A stretch of 20,069 nt of DNA, taken from the NCBI GenBank assembly GCA_015485945.1, contig WFSM01000177.1, forward strand, positions 1 to 20,069. Direction: 5' to 3'. Below, piece by piece: positions 1-7,667 of this stretch. The position numbers and the translations under genes were made by a program. Under the pieces are notes generated by a model. The model was not told the origin of the DNA and did not search any database. It saw nothing but the letters and a program-made list of their open reading frames with translations. Numbering within the stretch: the stretch's first letter is position 1; the number at the start of each line of letters is the position of its first letter. Origin of the DNA: Candidatus Bipolaricaulota bacterium (GTDB lineage Bacteria; Bipolaricaulota; Bipolaricaulia; UBA7950; UBA9294).

Positions 1-110
1 CCGCCTGGAGTGAGGTGTCCATGCATAACCACGTAAAAGCCAAAGATGACCGTAAGTCCGTACACGAACCGCGTTATCGTGCGCACAATCACCGACATTT
101 CGCCGTTCAT
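1..110 (-). CDS. mnhB: MnhB/MbhF-like cation antiporter subunit, N-terminal part (runs off the window)
   Basis: The first 36 codons of a membrane protein are visible, starting at the ATG at 110-108, which overlaps the stop of the preceding gene by 4 nt (ATGA). The translation, not in itself long enough for a full family call, reads VIVRTITRFVYGLTVIFG and then VVMHGHLTPGG. The transmembrane helix followed by a HGHxxPGG turn is the N-terminal hallmark of MnhB/MrpB/MbhF subunits. A clear Shine-Dalgarno sequence (GGGAGGATGAGCG before ATG) supports the start. MnhB is an integral membrane subunit of Mrp Na+/H+ antiporters and of the antiporter half of membrane-bound hydrogenase-type complexes. Its position after mbhE matches the archaeal mbhA-F order. 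Confidence 0.85.
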   Translation of the reverse strand, partial: MNGEMSVIVRTITRFVYGLTVIFGFYVVMHGHLTPG

Positions 111-382
111 CGCTCATCCTCCCGCAGCTTGCGAAACAGGGCGACAACCCCTACCACAGCGGAGAACAGCACTGTTGCCTCGCCCAACGTGTCAAATCCA
201 CGGTAGTCAAACACAATTGATGTCACAACGTTGTTCGCCGACGCCTGCGCCTGGGCATGGTTGATGAAGTAATCGTCCATCACCGGATTTACCGGCACCC
301 CGAACGGCCGCAACTGCGCGGCGGCCATCAGAAGAAACGCAGCGGCAAACAGAAATACGGAGAACACGAGCGCCTTTTTCAT
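107..382 (-). CDS. mbhE: MbhE-like subunit (equivalent to the C-terminal segment of MrpA)
   Basis: This 91-residue protein has an N-terminal hydrophobic helix (about residues 3-22), a polar middle, and a C-terminal helix introduced by RGFDTLGEATVL. That RGFDTLGE motif is characteristic of the extreme C-terminal segment of MrpA/MnhA and of the stand-alone MbhE subunit. The gene overlaps mbhD upstream and mnhB downstream by 4 nt each (ATGA) and has a good ribosome binding site (AGGAGAAAGA before ATG). In Mrp antiporters this piece is usually fused to the large MrpA; here it is a separate gene, as in MBH-type operons. It acts in the cytoplasmic membrane as part of a Na+/H+ translocating module. 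Confidence 0.85.
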   Translation of the reverse strand: MKKALVFSVFLFAAAFLLMAAAQLRPFGVPVNPVMDDYFINHAQAQASANNVVTSIVFDYRGFDTLGEATVLFSAVVGVVALFRKLREDER

Positions 383-633
383 TCTTTCTCCTTCCGGTTT
401 GTGCGGCGAAGGGCGATCACGTAAATCGCGGTGGTGAGCGCCGCCCCAATCCCGGCCTCGGCAATGGCCACATCCGGCGCCTGCAGGATGTAAAACTCAA
501 GCGACACGAGCAAACTCGCGCCGGCGAGGGCAATTACCGCCGCCAGCAGGTCCCGCAGCCACACCGCAAGGATTCCACCGGAGAGGATCATGACAAGAAT
601 AAACACCTGAATAATGGCTTGTATAACGGTCAT
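379..633 (-). CDS. mbhD: MbhD-like subunit (DUF4040 family)
   Basis: This 84-residue protein has about three transmembrane helices and the conserved stretch QAPDVAIAEAGIGAAL, the signature of the MbhD/DUF4040 domain, which also occurs inside MrpA. The acidic residues in this motif lie in the membrane domain and are known in the family to be important for cation transport. The ATG at 633-631 overlaps the stop of mnhG (ATGA) and is preceded by GGAGGAGAAGAA. It ends in a charged cytoplasmic tail (RRTNRKEKE). The separate mbhD and mbhE genes suggest an MBH/MBX-like complex or a split Mrp antiporter. Confidence 0.88.
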   Translation of the reverse strand: MTVIQAIIQVFILVMILSGGILAVWLRDLLAAVIALAGASLLVSLEFYILQAPDVAIAEAGIGAALTTAIYVIALRRTNRKEKE

Positions 634-965
634 TTCTTCTCCTCCAACTTATCCACTACCGCATACTTCGGTTTTACCCCGCTTCGATACGCAGCGCGGG
701 CGATGGCGTGGGCACCGGTGGGGTTGGTGATGAGAAGCGCGATTAAGGCGATGATCGCATGGATGGCCAATGTGTCGAACGCCGGACCGCCGCGGGCAAA
801 CCCGTACGCAATTACCGCCGCGGTGGTAAAAATCGATCCAAACGTCGTTGCCTTAGTCGCACCGTGGAGGCGGGTGTACACGTCGGGAAACCGGAGCAGG
901 GCAATCGCGCCAAGTCCGTTAAACGTAAGTCCGATGCCGAACAACACGTAGATGAGGATGTTCAT
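630..965 (-). CDS. mnhG: MnhG/MbhC-like monovalent cation/H+ antiporter subunit G
   Basis: This 111-residue protein is predicted to have three transmembrane helices. The motif RFPDVYTRLHGATKATT after the first helix is the strongest signature of the MnhG/PhaG/MrpG family. Its length is normal for the family (about 100-120 residues). The start ATG (965-963) overlaps the stop of mnhF by 4 nt and has the ribosome binding site GGAGGGCGGACT. It belongs to the six-gene run in this operon. The charged tail (LEEKK) is cytoplasmic by the positive-inside pattern. Confidence 0.92.
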   Translation of the reverse strand: MNILIYVLFGIGLTFNGLGAIALLRFPDVYTRLHGATKATTFGSIFTTAAVIAYGFARGGPAFDTLAIHAIIALIALLITNPTGAHAIARAAYRSGVKPKYAVVDKLEEKK

Positions 966-1228
966 AGTCCGCCCTCCAGATAACGTGCCACATACAGCGT
1001 GCCCACAAACGATAGCAACGCATAGATGATCGCCACATCGACAAAAATCACCTCGCCGTACGCCGCTGCGAACACGATCATCCCGGATACAACCAGGGTA
1101 TTAACCGTATCCAACGCGACGATGCGATCCCCGGCCGTCGGACCGAGCCCGAGCCGCACCATACTGACAATCATGAACAACAGAAAACACGCGGCGACGA
1201 TGAAGAACGTGATCGGGTCAACGATCAT
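962..1228 (-). CDS. mnhF: MnhF/MbhB-like antiporter subunit F
   Basis: The protein has 88 residues from the ATG at 1228-1226. A longer open frame reaches 1309, but that extension lies inside mnhE and is polar and unlike the family. The start at 1228 overlaps the mnhE stop as ATGA and has the ribosome binding site AAGGAGG 8 nt upstream. Three transmembrane helices flank the conserved GLGPTAGDRIVALDT segment, the signature of MnhF/PhaF. It is a small membrane subunit of the Mrp/Mbh antiporter module. Confidence 0.92.
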   Translation of the reverse strand: MIVDPITFFIVAACFLLFMIVSMVRLGLGPTAGDRIVALDTVNTLVVSGMIVFAAAYGEVIFVDVAIIYALLSFVGTLYVARYLEGGL

Positions 1229-1749
1229 TCCGCGATCCTCCTTACCCAGTCTGGAAACGAACCGCACACCTCGGCGGGCGACGGTTCCGGATTCTTCACA
1301 TTGATCCAATGCACATACAAATCGCCGTTTTTCTCATCCACATCCACAGACAGCGTCCCTGGAGTGAGGGTGATCGAATTGGCAAGCAGGGTAATCCCGA
1401 GGTCGGTCTTCAATCCCGGGGAAATCCTGACGATGCCGGGCCGGATCTTCCCGGTTATCACCCGATAGGCAACGTCAAAATTAGATTTGGCCATCGAGAA
1501 GAAAAATGGGCCAATCAGATATACTAAGAAGATGATAAACCGCACTGGGTTAAAGATGCGGAAAATGTTTGCTTCGCCCGCCCGTTCTTTGGCGAACGCA
1601 ACGCGAAATGCCACCGCCCCGGCAATCAGAGATAGAACGGCTCCGGCGATTAGTTCGCCGAGGCTCCACAGTCCGAACGATCCACTGAACATGGTCAGAA
1701 TGAGATAAAGGATATAAGCCACGAGCGTCGTTGCCAAGAATGCGAGCAT
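1225..1749 (-). CDS. mnhE: MnhE/MbhA-like antiporter subunit E, first gene of the operon
   Basis: This 174-residue protein has N-terminal transmembrane helices (about residues 1-50 and 85-105) and a C-terminal soluble alpha/beta part. The soluble part contains NSITLTPGTLSVDVD and YVHWINV, both typical of MnhE/PhaE. Length and order agree with the family (about 160-190 residues). The ATG at 1749-1747 has the ribosome binding site GGAGGGACTGG. It is the first gene of the run mnhE-F-G-mbhD-mbhE-mnhB, and a promoter candidate lies at 1807-1836. MnhC, the large antiporter subunit and perhaps hydrogenase genes would be expected beyond the left edge. Confidence 0.92.
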   Translation of the reverse strand: MLAFLATTLVAYILYLILTMFSGSFGLWSLGELIAGAVLSLIAGAVAFRVAFAKERAGEANIFRIFNPVRFIIFLVYLIGPFFFSMAKSNFDVAYRVITGKIRPGIVRISPGLKTDLGITLLANSITLTPGTLSVDVDEKNGDLYVHWINVKNPEPSPAEVCGSFPDWVRRIAE

Positions 1750-1806
1750 CCAGTCCCTCCAGTCTTGAGCTGTTCTTGTTTGCTGTTATCCCTCGGACTC
1801 GCCGTA

Positions 1807-1836
1807 TGTTACAGTGGGCAAGCAGGGATTGTCAAG
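1807..1836 (-). promoter_or_regulatory. Sigma-70-type promoter candidate for the mnh/mbh operon
   Basis: On the minus strand a perfect -35 box TTGACA (plus coordinates 1836-1831) is followed after 18 nt by TAACAT (1812-1807), which matches four of six positions of TATAAT. It lies about 60 nt upstream of the mnhE start, inside the only intergenic gap between mnhE and the methyltransferase. No obvious operator surrounds it. Confidence 0.55.
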
Positions 1837-1877
1837 TAAATCCGAGCATGTAATTCAGGTATTCAGCAATGGGACGG

Positions 1878-2498
1878 TCAATCCTTTTCCCCCACGATGA
1901 TCCCGATCGTCCCATTGAACAGGGAATATCGCGATTCGATCCGGGGGAGGCGCGCGGCGAGCGCGTCGATCCCTCCGGCATGTACAAACGCACGGAAGTT
2001 TCGGAAGTGGTCGTGCCCGGCCATCCGCTCGATCACGCGGATGAACCCCCACGTGAAGTTCCAGTGCAGTGGGGGCGAGTACTCAGCGACGATTATGATC
2101 CCGCCCGGTCGCACTACCCGCACGGCCTCGGCAAGCATCCGTTCACGGTCAGAAGCGGAATGTTCGTGCAGACATAAACTGAGAATCGCCGCCGAGAAAT
2201 TGTCGTCGGGAAACGGAAGGGCCAATGCGGAGCCAACGACGTACTTGATCGCGGACGACCCCCGGCGGCGGGCAGCGCCGATCATCTCCGGGGACAGGTC
2301 GATCCCGGTTGTGGTAATCCCAGCGGCATGCAGGCTGCGGCACTGGGCACCAGTGGCACAGGCAATGTCGATGACGTCAGTTAGCTGATGTGCCGTGCAC
2401 AGCGCCGTGATCTCGTGGCGAAGCGCGCGCAGAAGCGGATCGATCATGCGGGCGTATATGCGCGCACTGCCGCTACCGTAGGTGGATGTCGGGGTCAC
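1878..2498 (-). CDS. Class I SAM-dependent methyltransferase (Methyltransf_11/UbiE-like)
   Basis: The start chosen is GTG at 2498-2496, which overlaps the stop of the usher-like gene as GTGA. The open frame runs further upstream, but that part lies within the other gene and is not protein-like. The 206-residue product has the SAM-binding motif I VIDIACATGAQC (about residues 42-53), the acidic end of strand 2 in GIDLSPEMI (D67), and ALALPFPDDNFSAAILSLCLHEH (about 91-113), all typical of Methyltransf_11. The substrate cannot be read from the sequence; small molecules, lipids, quinones or protein side chains are all possible. The 4-nt coupling makes it the last gene of the secreted-fibre operon. 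There is no strong ribosome binding site, so translation is probably coupled. Confidence 0.85.
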   Translation of the reverse strand: MTPTSTYGSGSARIYARMIDPLLRALRHEITALCTAHQLTDVIDIACATGAQCRSLHAAGITTTGIDLSPEMIGAARRRGSSAIKYVVGSALALPFPDDNFSAAILSLCLHEHSASDRERMLAEAVRVVRPGGIIIVAEYSPPLHWNFTWGFIRVIERMAGHDHFRNFRAFVHAGGIDALAARLPRIESRYSLFNGTIGIIVGEKD

Positions 2499-5404
2499 TT
2501 TACCGTGATCGTATCCGTTAACGAGTCGGTATTCCCGTCGTTGTCGGTGACGGTCAACGTGACCTTGTATGTCCCGGGCGTAGTGAAGGTGTGGGTGGCT
2601 TTTACTCCGGTGGCGTCCGTCTTGCCGTTTCCGTTGAAGTCCCACGCGTACGCGACAATTTTGCCGTCGAAGTCGAACGAATTGGACGCGTCAAACATCA
2701 CGAGCTGGCCAGCGGTGGGGTGCTGCGGGGTGTAGGTGAAGTCGGCTGTTGGTGGCTGGAACGTGATCACCACCTGCTTCGGCTTGATGTATCCCCCGAT
2801 TGCAACGTGCGGTGCAGTCTGTGGAGTGACGGCAACCGCCACCTGCTTGGGGGTGGTGAACGTGAATCGCGGCGGCAGGGTGGTATCGTCGACGGACACC
2901 GTGTATTTCCCCGGTGTCAGGTTAGTGAACTCGAACCGTCCCGCGGCATCGGTGTCGGTATCAACAGTGTTGCCCGCACCGGACAGGAGAACCCGCACCT
3001 GAGCAACCCCACCTTCACCGGGATCGTAGACCCCGTTCTTGTTAGCGTCGTTGAACACAATCCCATTGAGATGGGCAATCGGAGCGAGCGGAACGTCGAT
3101 TTCCGTAGTGATCCCGGGGTTGACGGTCACCGACGGCCGCGTCGCCGGTGGAGCGGTATCGGACGGAAGATGGCTAATGGTAATGGTGTACGTCCCCGGT
3201 GCGCACGGCGGGAACCGGTAGTATCCGCTGGCGTCGGTGGACACTTCAGTAAGGCGGGTGGACACTATCGCCCCGGCGACCGGGCGATCGCCCGGGTCGT
3301 AACGGCCGTTCCCGTTGACATCGATGAACACGCGCCCGCTAATTCTGCCCTTAGTAACAAGGAACGGGACGGGCAAATCAAACCTCCATGTAAACGTCGT
3401 CCCCCACTGGAACGTGGTCGCACTCGCATCGTTTCTGTCCCACCCGATGGTCCCGGTCAGCCCGAGGGTGAGGGCATCAAGAAGCTGAACATTGCCCGTG
3501 ACCGAAACGCTGAATGTGTCCGCGCTGTTCGTCAGATTAATCTGTGCGGAGTGAAGGGAGTTTTTCGCCTGGAACCGCAGGGCAACATTATCGCTGGTGG
3601 ACAGGGTCGTCCCGGTGATGAGGTTAAGATTCTTATTTTGGGTGAGGTTTAAATACAACGAGAACGCATCAGTCGATAGCCCAATCCCCTCATTGAACGT
3701 CAGCGTACGGTAGGCGGTGGCGGCTGCGTGGTCGAGTTGATCGGACAGCTTGCCGGAAAATGTGTACGGGAATGCGCCGGTTGTGTTTTGCAGTCCAACC
3801 GCGAGGAGACGGTCAACCTCGTTCTGAACGGTGAGGTCCGGGGCACGTTTCCACGTGAACTCGCACGTGGCAGTGAGAGTGGGACCGTCAGTAAGCGGGG
3901 TGGACTGAAAGTTGAGCCCAAGGTCGTCAGTGATCGTTGTTTGCACGAGCGGATCACCGACGACGTTATCCCACGTGTGACTGAGTGACGCGCGCATGGA
4001 AAGATCGGTGGTGGTCAGCCGTTGCGACACGGAGATGCCGGCTTGATCAGCACGGTCGCCGGGAAAGTACGTGCCGACCGAAAATACCTCCCCGCTCAGA
4101 AAGTACGGAGTGGTATTGATTTTGGTGTTGAAGTATAGCGCACGGCTGGTACGCCCTCCGTTGACCCCGAGCGCACCCTCGCCGCGGATCGTCCAGCCGG
4201 TAAGCGGTTCCGCCGCCGCGGATAGACTCCATGCCGCGGCCCGGGTCGCCTGGTCGCGCTCGTCCAGGTACCCAATCCCAAAGTTGGCCTGCTGGGGACC
4301 GATGGATAGCAGCCCGCCAAATCGCGTCTGCGTCCCCTCGCCGCCGCCGATGAGAAGGATCCGATAATTGTCGGCGTCGATGGTTACGCTTCCGCCGCGG
4401 CCGTATACGCTTAATAGGTTAGTGAGGCGCAGGAATGTGTCTCCGACCACGTACGTTGCCGGGGTCTTCCGGTATGTGAGGGTAAACGAACTCACTGTGA
4501 CCGCTCCCGGGCCGAACAGCGGCCCGAGGTGCAACGTGGATGAGAAATATCCGGCGTACACACTGCCGGCAAGGGAAAAATACAAGTCACTGCTAACGGC
4601 GTTAGTGAACAAGTTATGATTAAAGGAAAACTGTACTTGCGCTGATAGCACGTCAAGCAGCGTCCCGCCCACCGCCTCGGGCGGCGGCGGCAGGATAGTG
4701 GTGAACCACACCTGTTCATCTTTAACTCCGGAGTAGAGCGTTGAATGCACAGATACGGTGAGGAGATCTCGTCCTGGAGAAGCGTTAGTGGGGACGGCAA
4801 CTGTGATCGTTACCGTACGACTTTCCTGTGGGGTGAGGCTGATCTGGTCTGCGGAGACGGTCACCGAAAATTGATGTGCGGACTGAGCGCTGATCTGAAG
4901 CGTATCCTGCGCGTTTCCCTGATTGACAATAGTTACCGCATACGCTGCTTTGCCTCCAGGAGGAACGCTCTTCCCCTCGGGAGGAATGATCACCACCTTG
5001 TTGACCGGCTTCACCTTCACCTGTGCGCTCACGCTCTGGTTGATTGCCGGATTGGTTGCGGACACGGCGTGTACGGTGATCGTGTACGTTTTTGCCGCTG
5101 CTCCCGCGGGAACGGTGATCGTGATAAACAGGGTCCCCTCTTCGCCCGGCTTGAGCGCGATGGTGCGAGGGGCGCCAAGTAGACTCCATCCGTTCGGGGT
5201 GTCGTAACTCAGATTAAACGTATCTGTAGTCGCTTCGCTGTTGGTCACCGAGAACACGTGTGTAACGAACTCTCCGGGCGCTACTGTTTTGAGCCCGGAC
5301 AGGACGTGCACCTCCACTCCAGCGCCAAGGCAAACTAGATTTACCAGAAGGAGGATACCTCCCCATATCAATGCGGATTTCAGCCCGAGCTTGACCGTGT
5401 CCAT
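2495..5404 (-). CDS. Large secreted protein with Ig domains, barrel-like region, two SdrD_B-like domains and PKD; candidate usher-like outer-membrane assembly protein
   Basis: From the ATG at 5404-5402 the product has 969 residues; a GTG at 5434 would add 10. An N-terminal signal/TM segment (about 10-30) is followed by two Ig-like domains of the NEW3/COG1470 kind (about 35-235). Residues about 245-680 consist of alternating-hydrophobicity strands with short turns, as in a beta-barrel. Next come two SdrD_B/Cna-B-like domains (about 685-775 and 776-880) with Ca2+-type loops DVNGNGRYDPGD and DANKNGVYDPGE. A PKD domain (about 882-969) closes the protein. Periplasmic Ig-like domains after a barrel recall fimbrial ushers, and the gene follows a chaperone-like gene and pilin-like genes. 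Usher-specific motifs are not clear to me; a surface or porin-like protein is the alternative. The function is inference, the domain order is seen. Confidence 0.6.
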   Translation of the reverse strand: MDTVKLGLKSALIWGGILLLVNLVCLGAGVEVHVLSGLKTVAPGEFVTHVFSVTNSEATTDTFNLSYDTPNGWSLLGAPRTIALKPGEEGTLFITITVPAGAAAKTYTITVHAVSATNPAINQSVSAQVKVKPVNKVVIIPPEGKSVPPGGKAAYAVTIVNQGNAQDTLQISAQSAHQFSVTVSADQISLTPQESRTVTITVAVPTNASPGRDLLTVSVHSTLYSGVKDEQVWFTTILPPPPEAVGGTLLDVLSAQVQFSFNHNLFTNAVSSDLYFSLAGSVYAGYFSSTLHLGPLFGPGAVTVSSFTLTYRKTPATYVVGDTFLRLTNLLSVYGRGGSVTIDADNYRILLIGGGEGTQTRFGGLLSIGPQQANFGIGYLDERDQATRAAAWSLSAAAEPLTGWTIRGEGALGVNGGRTSRALYFNTKINTTPYFLSGEVFSVGTYFPGDRADQAGISVSQRLTTTDLSMRASLSHTWDNVVGDPLVQTTITDDLGLNFQSTPLTDGPTLTATCEFTWKRAPDLTVQNEVDRLLAVGLQNTTGAFPYTFSGKLSDQLDHAAATAYRTLTFNEGIGLSTDAFSLYLNLTQNKNLNLITGTTLSTSDNVALRFQAKNSLHSAQINLTNSADTFSVSVTGNVQLLDALTLGLTGTIGWDRNDASATTFQWGTTFTWRFDLPVPFLVTKGRISGRVFIDVNGNGRYDPGDRPVAGAIVSTRLTEVSTDASGYYRFPPCAPGTYTITISHLPSDTAPPATRPSVTVNPGITTEIDVPLAPIAHLNGIVFNDANKNGVYDPGEGGVAQVRVLLSGAGNTVDTDTDAAGRFEFTNLTPGKYTVSVDDTTLPPRFTFTTPKQVAVAVTPQTAPHVAIGGYIKPKQVVITFQPPTADFTYTPQHPTAGQLVMFDASNSFDFDGKIVAYAWDFNGNGKTDATGVKATHTFTTPGTYKVTLTVTDNDGNTDSLTDTITVK

Positions 5405-5434
5405 ATCGTACACCACAGTAGACGATGTGGACAC
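5397..5434 (-). promoter_or_regulatory. Long hairpin covering the start of the usher-like gene
   Basis: On the minus strand GTGTCCACATCGT (5434-5422) can pair with ACGATATGGACAC (5409-5397), 12 of 13 pairs with one C-A mismatch, across a 12-nt loop. The second arm contains the preferred ATG (5404-5402), and the first arm begins with the alternative GTG at 5434. Neither start has a good Shine-Dalgarno sequence. The hairpin could restrict translation of this gene relative to the pilin-like genes. Confidence 0.5.
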
Positions 5435-5496
5435 AGGAAGAAAGGACCGGGAAAAGCGGGCAACCGGACGTTTGTCGCCGCTGATGGTGATATCCG

Positions 5497-6648
5497 TTAC
5501 TTCACGCGGAACGCACGCTGGCCGCCAACCTCAGTGGCACCGCCATAGTCGATCGCAGCGCGGGCGAGATAAATCCCAGGTGGCAACGGCTTAGCGGATG
5601 TATCCTTCACGGTGACAACTGCTGTTGCGCCGGGCAAAACAGGAAATTGCTCGATAGAAATCTTTCGCATCGTCTCACCCCGCTGGGAGATAACCGCGAT
5701 CGACCCCGTCGGCCGCAGTTGGACGTTACCCGTATTCTCAAACGTGACAGTAACCGTAAGGGGATTGAGGGCCGCCACACGCACATCCGTAACCCGTCCC
5801 GATTTGATCTCGGTGCCGGTGATAGTCACATATACCTTCACCCCGAATCGCTCTACTGCGAGGACCGTCGTCCCCTGACGTTGTATTTCGCGGGGTGAGC
5901 CTTGGATTAGAATCGCCCCCCAATATGTTCCGGTTACGCCCGTTTGGGGAACATGCACCGTAAACGACACCTGTTGCCGTTTGCCAGGGTCAATGGTGAA
6001 TTTCTGCGGGGTGACGGTAATCCAATCCCCGTCGGAACGGGCGACGGTGGTGAACTGCCCTCCGGCGGCGTCCACCGATTCGACCGCAACATGCCGCGAG
6101 AACACCTCATCAATGCGCATGCCGGCAACCGCTTTTAGGACATGGACAGTTAGCTGCACGCGTTGCGCTCCGGGGACGGTTGGGGACGGTGTGATCGCGC
6201 GCGTGATCTCCACCGGGCCAGCTGCGGCGACGGAAGCGGCGGAACCAGTCCCTGACAGCGTGGATGAACCAGCGATTTTACCGGACGCCGTCGGAGAGCC
6301 AGTGGCGTAGCTGCCGGTAACCGTAACCCCGGTGAATGGCGGCAACACCCGGTACGTAATCGTGAATACATCCCCGGGCGCAAACTGGCGAGGAAACAGC
6401 CACAGCGCATCATTCAATGGGAAGAAGTCGGTTTTCCCCTGAGCGGATCGCACCCAGTCATTCAGATAGACGGTGATCTCCTGCGCCCGTGGCTCATCGT
6501 TTATTACCAAGAACGAATAGCTCGTAGTGCTGCCGGCAGCGAGATGAAGGTCAAACTCGATTTGTGAAATCTGCAACGCCGCTGCAGATAAAGAAACGGC
6601 GATAATTACCCCAATGATCAATCCGGTTACGATAGTCGTCCGCTGCAT
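5497..6648 (-). CDS. Secreted multi-domain Ig-fold protein; candidate periplasmic chaperone-like partner
   Basis: The start is the ATG at 6648-6646, 5 nt after the ribosome binding site GGAGG; an ATG at 6660 lies upstream of that site. The 383-residue product has a signal peptide (about 1-25), then a beta-rich domain beginning ISQIEFDLHLAAGSTTSYSF and continuing with VINDEPRAQEITVYL. A Gly/Ser/Thr/Ala-rich linker (about 110-155) follows, then a second Ig-like part (about 160-270) and a third (about 280-383) with TVTFENTGNVQLRPTGSIAV. The N-terminal pattern (beta strand, conserved VxN, charged strand) resembles PapD-type chaperones and also DUF916/COG1470 proteins. Its place between pilin-like genes and the usher-like gene supports a chaperone role, but no cleft Arg/Lys pair can be assigned with confidence. 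Confidence 0.6.
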   Translation of the reverse strand: MQRTTIVTGLIIGVIIAVSLSAAALQISQIEFDLHLAAGSTTSYSFLVINDEPRAQEITVYLNDWVRSAQGKTDFFPLNDALWLFPRQFAPGDVFTITYRVLPPFTGVTVTGSYATGSPTASGKIAGSSTLSGTGSAASVAAAGPVEITRAITPSPTVPGAQRVQLTVHVLKAVAGMRIDEVFSRHVAVESVDAAGGQFTTVARSDGDWITVTPQKFTIDPGKRQQVSFTVHVPQTGVTGTYWGAILIQGSPREIQRQGTTVLAVERFGVKVYVTITGTEIKSGRVTDVRVAALNPLTVTVTFENTGNVQLRPTGSIAVISQRGETMRKISIEQFPVLPGATAVVTVKDTSAKPLPPGIYLARAAIDYGGATEVGGQRAFRVK

Positions 6649-6661
6649 TGTCGCCTCCATT

Positions 6662-6680
6662 CGGGTAGTCGCTGTACCCG
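6662..6680 (-). repeat. Short perfect inverted repeat between two-domain subunit and chaperone-like gene
   Basis: CGGGTA and TACCCG (6 bp each) are separated by 7 nt, in the 46-nt gap between the two genes and just upstream of the GGAGG ribosome binding site of the chaperone-like gene. No T-run follows it. It could be a translational or mRNA-stability element rather than a terminator. Confidence 0.45.
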
Positions 6681-6694
6681 TGGTTTGCCTTAGT

Positions 6695-7654
6695 CTATCT
6701 CGTAGTCACAGTGTATCGCAACGTTATTCCGTACGTGCCTGCTCGATCAGCGGTGTCGGGTTGATAGCGGTATGAAATGCGGTGCGTCTCCCCGCCAGGA
6801 CCGGTGCGAGATACAAGTGTCACCGGAGCCGTGTTTAATCCGGCCGCCGAGTGAAACGCGCCGTTGTCAACGCGCCAGTAAAAATTAGTGAGGAGATCGC
6901 CGCTGACCCCGGGCGGAGTCGTTATTGACGTTACTGCCAGTTGTAGTTGCCAGCCGTCCGGCGGGTTTCCAATCACAAACACGGGGTTGCCATCGCTTTC
7001 CAATGGGGCGAGTTTCCCGGTACGCACATCGGACAACGCTCCTGTGACTGTGCCCAGATCGATTGCGCCGTGAGCGGCAACGACGATCCACGCCTGCACC
7101 GTCCACATGATAGTGACATCCTGCGTCACGGTGTACAATGGATAGCCAAAGATTGAAGCTGCCACTTGATACCGCAACGTGATGGAATACGTGCCGGGGA
7201 GGTCGGCGGCGCTCGGCCGGTAGCGATAGTCAATGTTCTCCGCATTCGTTCCGGTGACACCACTCCCGTTAATGACGGCCATCGGTGTTTGCGCTCCAGG
7301 AAACACGGTGTAGTCCGTTTGATCACCGCCACGCCAGTAAAATCGGGTTAGGTCAACTCCCGGCGCAGCGGCGACGATCTCTACCGTAAGCGTCCAATCC
7401 AGGGTTAACCAACCATTACGCGTCACACTGACCAAGTTGTTGTCGGATTCGAGCGGAACAAATTGCCCGCCGCCGGCAGGGGTGGGATCGTGATATACGG
7501 ATGAATTAATTGTTCCTAAGTCAACGTTGGGATGAACGGTAAGACAAGTATAGTCGCCGAATCTACCGCTACATGTCGTACCCGCAGCGGCAATAACTAC
7601 CGACGCGGCAACAACAATAACAACGATAACCAAGGCAGATCCGCATTTTATCAT
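6695..7654 (-). CDS. Two-domain pilin-like secreted protein; candidate tip subunit
   Basis: This 319-residue protein has a hydrophobic signal segment (about 5-25) and two tandem copies of the domain seen once in each neighbouring pilin-like gene. Shared marks are VDLGTI and IDLGTV, LESDxN, LTRFYWR and TNFYWR, YRYRP and YRYQP, and GTYSITLRYQV and GTYGITLRYTV. Domain 1 starts after a CSGRFGDYTC segment with a likely disulfide and lacks the leading strand of the W(S/T)(V/I)Q type. Domain 2 is preceded by that strand (TIMWTVQAWIVVA). An extra N-terminal domain without the leading strand is what a two-domain tip adhesin would look like. The ATG at 7654 has no clear Shine-Dalgarno sequence and lies just downstream of a strong hairpin. 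Confidence 0.7.
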   Translation of the reverse strand: MIKCGSALVIVVIVVAASVVIAAAGTTCSGRFGDYTCLTVHPNVDLGTINSSVYHDPTPAGGGQFVPLESDNNLVSVTRNGWLTLDWTLTVEIVAAAPGVDLTRFYWRGGDQTDYTVFPGAQTPMAVINGSGVTGTNAENIDYRYRPSAADLPGTYSITLRYQVAASIFGYPLYTVTQDVTIMWTVQAWIVVAAHGAIDLGTVTGALSDVRTGKLAPLESDGNPVFVIGNPPDGWQLQLAVTSITTPPGVSGDLLTNFYWRVDNGAFHSAAGLNTAPVTLVSRTGPGGETHRISYRYQPDTADRAGTYGITLRYTVTTR

Positions 7655-7667
7655 TGAAAGTAAAACC

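Noticed and set aside
1229..1309. 27-codon extension of mnhF
   Set aside because: It overlaps mnhE and is polar; ribosome binding site and ATGA overlap support the start at 1228.
2499..2645. 49-codon N-terminal extension of the methyltransferase
   Set aside because: It lies inside the usher-like gene in another frame and is rich in Arg/His without methyltransferase features; the GTG at 2498 gives a GTGA junction.
2591..3652. Long plus-strand open frame of 353 codons
   Set aside because: It is antisense to the SdrD_B/PKD part of the usher-like gene, whose translation has clear domains; the plus-strand product has no recognisable motif.
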